From Bacteroidota bacterium (GTDB taxonomy: Bacteria; Bacteroidota; Bacteroidia; Chitinophagales; Chitinophagaceae), in contig JAUZOA010000020.1 of assembly GCA_030706685.1 (NCBI GenBank), forward strand, positions 1-64,000: 64,000 nt of DNA, written 5' to 3'. The position numbers were made by a program, and so were the translations under genes. This document shows positions 62,509 through 64,000 of this stretch, piece after piece. Positions within the stretch are counted from its first letter, which is position 1. The number at the start of each line of letters is the position of its first letter. A model generated the notes under the pieces. That model searched no databases. It worked only from the letters and a program-made list of their open reading frames with translations, and was not told where the DNA came from.

Positions 62509-62895
62509 TCATCTGTCTTTTCTTTTTTTGATTTCAACGCAAATAATATGTAATTCTTTAGTACCTGTATTCTTTAATGCATGGGGAGCCAGTGGCTCAG
62601 ACCATAGGGCTGTTGATTGCGGGGGTGTCTTGGGAAGCGTTGTAGAATCAAGCAATACATTCCCGTCTGCATCATACCGTATAAAATCAGACCAACTGAG
62701 AATATACAAGGACGCCGGCCATTGATGTGTATGCACCGCTGTCATTTCACCCGGCGGGATACAGGTATCCAGTACACGGACAAATTCATTTTCAAATAAT
62801 AGCTTGTGATGACCCGGTGCGGCGGTTAACGCATCCAGCTCTTTAGCCCACGATACGGGTTGTTCTTCTTTCCGGTTTTTATCTTCCTCACTCAT
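62509..62895 (-). CDS. Small cupin-fold protein
   Basis: The 128-residue protein has a single cupin barrel with a likely metal site in PPGEMTAVHTHQWPASLYIL and ends with APHALKNTGTKELHIICVEIK. It has no signal peptide and a charged N-terminus (MSEEDKNRKEEQ). Cupins of this size range from enzymes to binding proteins, so no reaction is assigned. Its ATG at 62895 lies 1 base after the stop of the upstream membrane-anchored protein, so the two are co-transcribed and probably translationally coupled. Confidence 0.8.
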   Translation of the reverse strand: MSEEDKNRKEEQPVSWAKELDALTAAPGHHKLLFENEFVRVLDTCIPPGEMTAVHTHQWPASLYILSWSDFIRYDADGNVLLDSTTLPKTPPQSTALWSEPLAPHALKNTGTKELHIICVEIKKRKDR

Positions 62896-62896
62896 A

Positions 62897-63823
62897 TTAT
62901 TCGAGGTTATATTTATTCTTAAAATATGAAATAAGACCTGTTGCTCTTTTCATAAATCTTTCCATCTGGTTCCGGTGACCATTTATAACCCGGAGGTACA
63001 TCAGCAATTCATTGAAATATTTGTTCAGTAAAGCTTTGTCGTCCGAAAGCAACAGCGGAGTTTTAATATATAGTCCTGTAGTATCTGCACCGGTGAGCGT
63101 GCTGCGGAGCTGTGATACGGATTTGAAATCAACCAGCCTGTTCATGGTTGCCCTGACATTGTCCTGGGCTTCCTGGAAAACAGTTGACTGAAAGTCCTCG
63201 ATGGTTTTGTATTCCGTTTCATACCGGGCAATACTATCGGCATCCTCTCCCTGTAACAACCGGAAACCACCGGCATTGGCCAATTGTTTCAGGGTGCGGT
63301 CGGTCTGCTGGAAGTGCCTGTTGTAATTTGTTTTTTGTACCAGTGACCACATGCAGGAAGAAGATTTCCAGTTTTTTAATACCGTATCGTAACAAGTAAA
63401 CATGGTATTTAAGGCGGGTACTTTTTGGTCGTCAAAGGTGATGATGCCCGAGAGTTTAGCCGTGTCTTCTTTCAGGTCGGTATAAAATGAGCGGATATAT
63501 TGTTTCCCTTTTTCCTTTTCCAACTGGTGCTCCCGGAAATTCTCTGCCAGGAAACCACAGAATACAGCTAAGAACAGCATCAGGAATTCATAGAAATAAT
63601 GCCAGAATTTTTTTCCGGGAGCGTGGTGCAGGTGGTGGGCGTGTGTTTCCATGTTTTGCGTTGATGGTTGTGTGTTGCTTGTTTCAGGTTGTAACGGATG
63701 CGGGGATGGGTCAGCCTGTTCTTTAGCAGTTGAGCTATCAGTTGCAGGCGTGGGCGGCGGAATTTCCCCTGCGGGCGGGGCAGGAAAGTTTGTGTCCTGG
63801 GATTGCTGACCTGTTTCTTCCAT
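62897..63823 (-). CDS. DUF6090-like single-TM protein with extracytoplasmic helical domain
   Basis: The 308-residue protein begins with a Pro/Thr/Ser-rich tail of about 55 residues and a His cluster (HAHHLHHAPGKK). One membrane helix follows (FYEFLMLFLAVFCGFLAENF), and then an all-helical domain (EHQLEKEKGKQYIRSFYTDLKEDTAKL). The FLAVFCGFLAENFREH motif marks a large Bacteroidota family, often several per genome, of unknown function. The ATG at 63823 includes the low-complexity tail; a start at MET of METHAHHLHH is an alternative. The cupin gene follows 1 base later. Confidence 0.78.
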   Translation of the reverse strand: MEETGQQSQDTNFPAPPAGEIPPPTPATDSSTAKEQADPSPHPLQPETSNTQPSTQNMETHAHHLHHAPGKKFWHYFYEFLMLFLAVFCGFLAENFREHQLEKEKGKQYIRSFYTDLKEDTAKLSGIITFDDQKVPALNTMFTCYDTVLKNWKSSSCMWSLVQKTNYNRHFQQTDRTLKQLANAGGFRLLQGEDADSIARYETEYKTIEDFQSTVFQEAQDNVRATMNRLVDFKSVSQLRSTLTGADTTGLYIKTPLLLSDDKALLNKYFNELLMYLRVINGHRNQMERFMKRATGLISYFKNKYNLE

Positions 63824-63949
63824 AGCTGGACCTGTTTAGAAGCGGTTTTACGAGTAAAGGTGGCAGTTGGAATAGGAAGACGGAATGAAGTTCTTTCTAA
63901 ATATAAATACTGTAATCCGATCCCGCAAATAGGTATTGGTTCAATTTAA

Positions 63950-63990
63950 AATAGGGCCACAGAACCGCAGAGAAACAGAGAACCACAGAG
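63950..63990. repeat. CAGAG-type dispersed repeat at the window end
   Basis: Tandem words CCACAGAACCGCAGAG, AAACAGAG and AACCACAGAG lie about 130 bases upstream of the leftward gene at 63823. Similar words occur inside the MITE-like element at 52795-52934. A partner arm, if any, lies beyond the window. Confidence 0.55.
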
Positions 63991-64000
63991 TAAACCGGAT

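Overview
The window looks like a chromosomal segment of a Bacteroidota bacterium, most likely family Chitinophagaceae. Grounds: outer-membrane TonB receptors with N-terminal carboxypeptidase-like domains, DUF5777 and OMP_b-brl type barrels, LytTR regulators, Bacteroidota-type -7 promoter boxes (TAnnTTTG) instead of clear Shine-Dalgarno sites, GTP-type PEPCK, pyruvate phosphate dikinase and futalosine-route menaquinone synthesis (MqnC). No rRNA, tRNA, CRISPR array, prophage or intact insertion sequence was seen. All family names come from motif recognition by eye, not from database searches.

Layout. 0-7 kb: end of an esterase, a LytTR regulator split by a possible -1 frameshift site, a TonB receptor operon, a WG-repeat protein, DinD and a NarL-type regulator. 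7.4-16.7 kb: a urate-to-ureidoglycolate degradation island: membrane urate hydroxylase PuuD (divergent), allantoinase, allantoate amidohydrolase, ureidoglycine aminohydrolase, OHCU decarboxylase, HIU hydrolase, then an aldolase/malate-synthase-like protein and a saccharopine-dehydrogenase-like protein. A PD-(D/E)XK (GxxExxY) gene flanked by inverted repeats lies inside the island. 16.8-25.7 kb: housekeeping genes (Nfu, ICMT-like methyltransferase, CmoA, ArsC-like, AspT-like transporter, PEPCK, MFS exporter, OmpA lipoprotein).

25.8-33.3 kb: an electron-transfer locus. A leftward group encodes a small Tat-like protein, a four-cluster ferredoxin, an NrfD membrane subunit, an Ig-like anchored protein and a cytochrome c. 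A rightward group encodes two lipoproteins with CX4CH motifs and a DUF5777 barrel. No molybdopterin catalytic subunit is present, so this could be a quinone-to-cytochrome module whose terminal enzyme is unknown. 33.5-46 kb: an unknown secreted protein between two similar terminators, PpdK, an outer-membrane barrel, an AraC regulator, a short asparaginase, a helical-repeat protein and a subtilase lipoprotein, with two gene-poor gaps that hold RNA or repeat candidates. 46.5-64 kb: a two-component pair followed by an MG2/TonB-plug protein, a frameshifted small ORF, MqnC with a MITE-like element upstream, an aspartyl protease with PDZ, an M16 peptidase pair, a vWA protein, a small membrane protein, a fused E1 alpha-beta 2-oxoacid dehydrogenase with a palindromic repeat in its linker, a D-aminoacylase, a cupin and a membrane-anchored protein.

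A recurring theme is short dispersed palindromes of several families (ACAAAG-rich, CAGAG-rich, GTGAGTGG, CTAATTAGCG, CGCTTCGCTCAGAATGACG and GACCGGAAGTC types). They sit at gene ends, in leaders and once in frame inside a coding region. The most testable novelties are the frameshift signal at 890-925, the inverted-repeat-flanked nuclease gene at 13.6-14.1 kb, the MITE-like element at 52.8 kb, the perfect 34-base palindrome inside dinD, and the glyoxylate-handling gap in the purine island.
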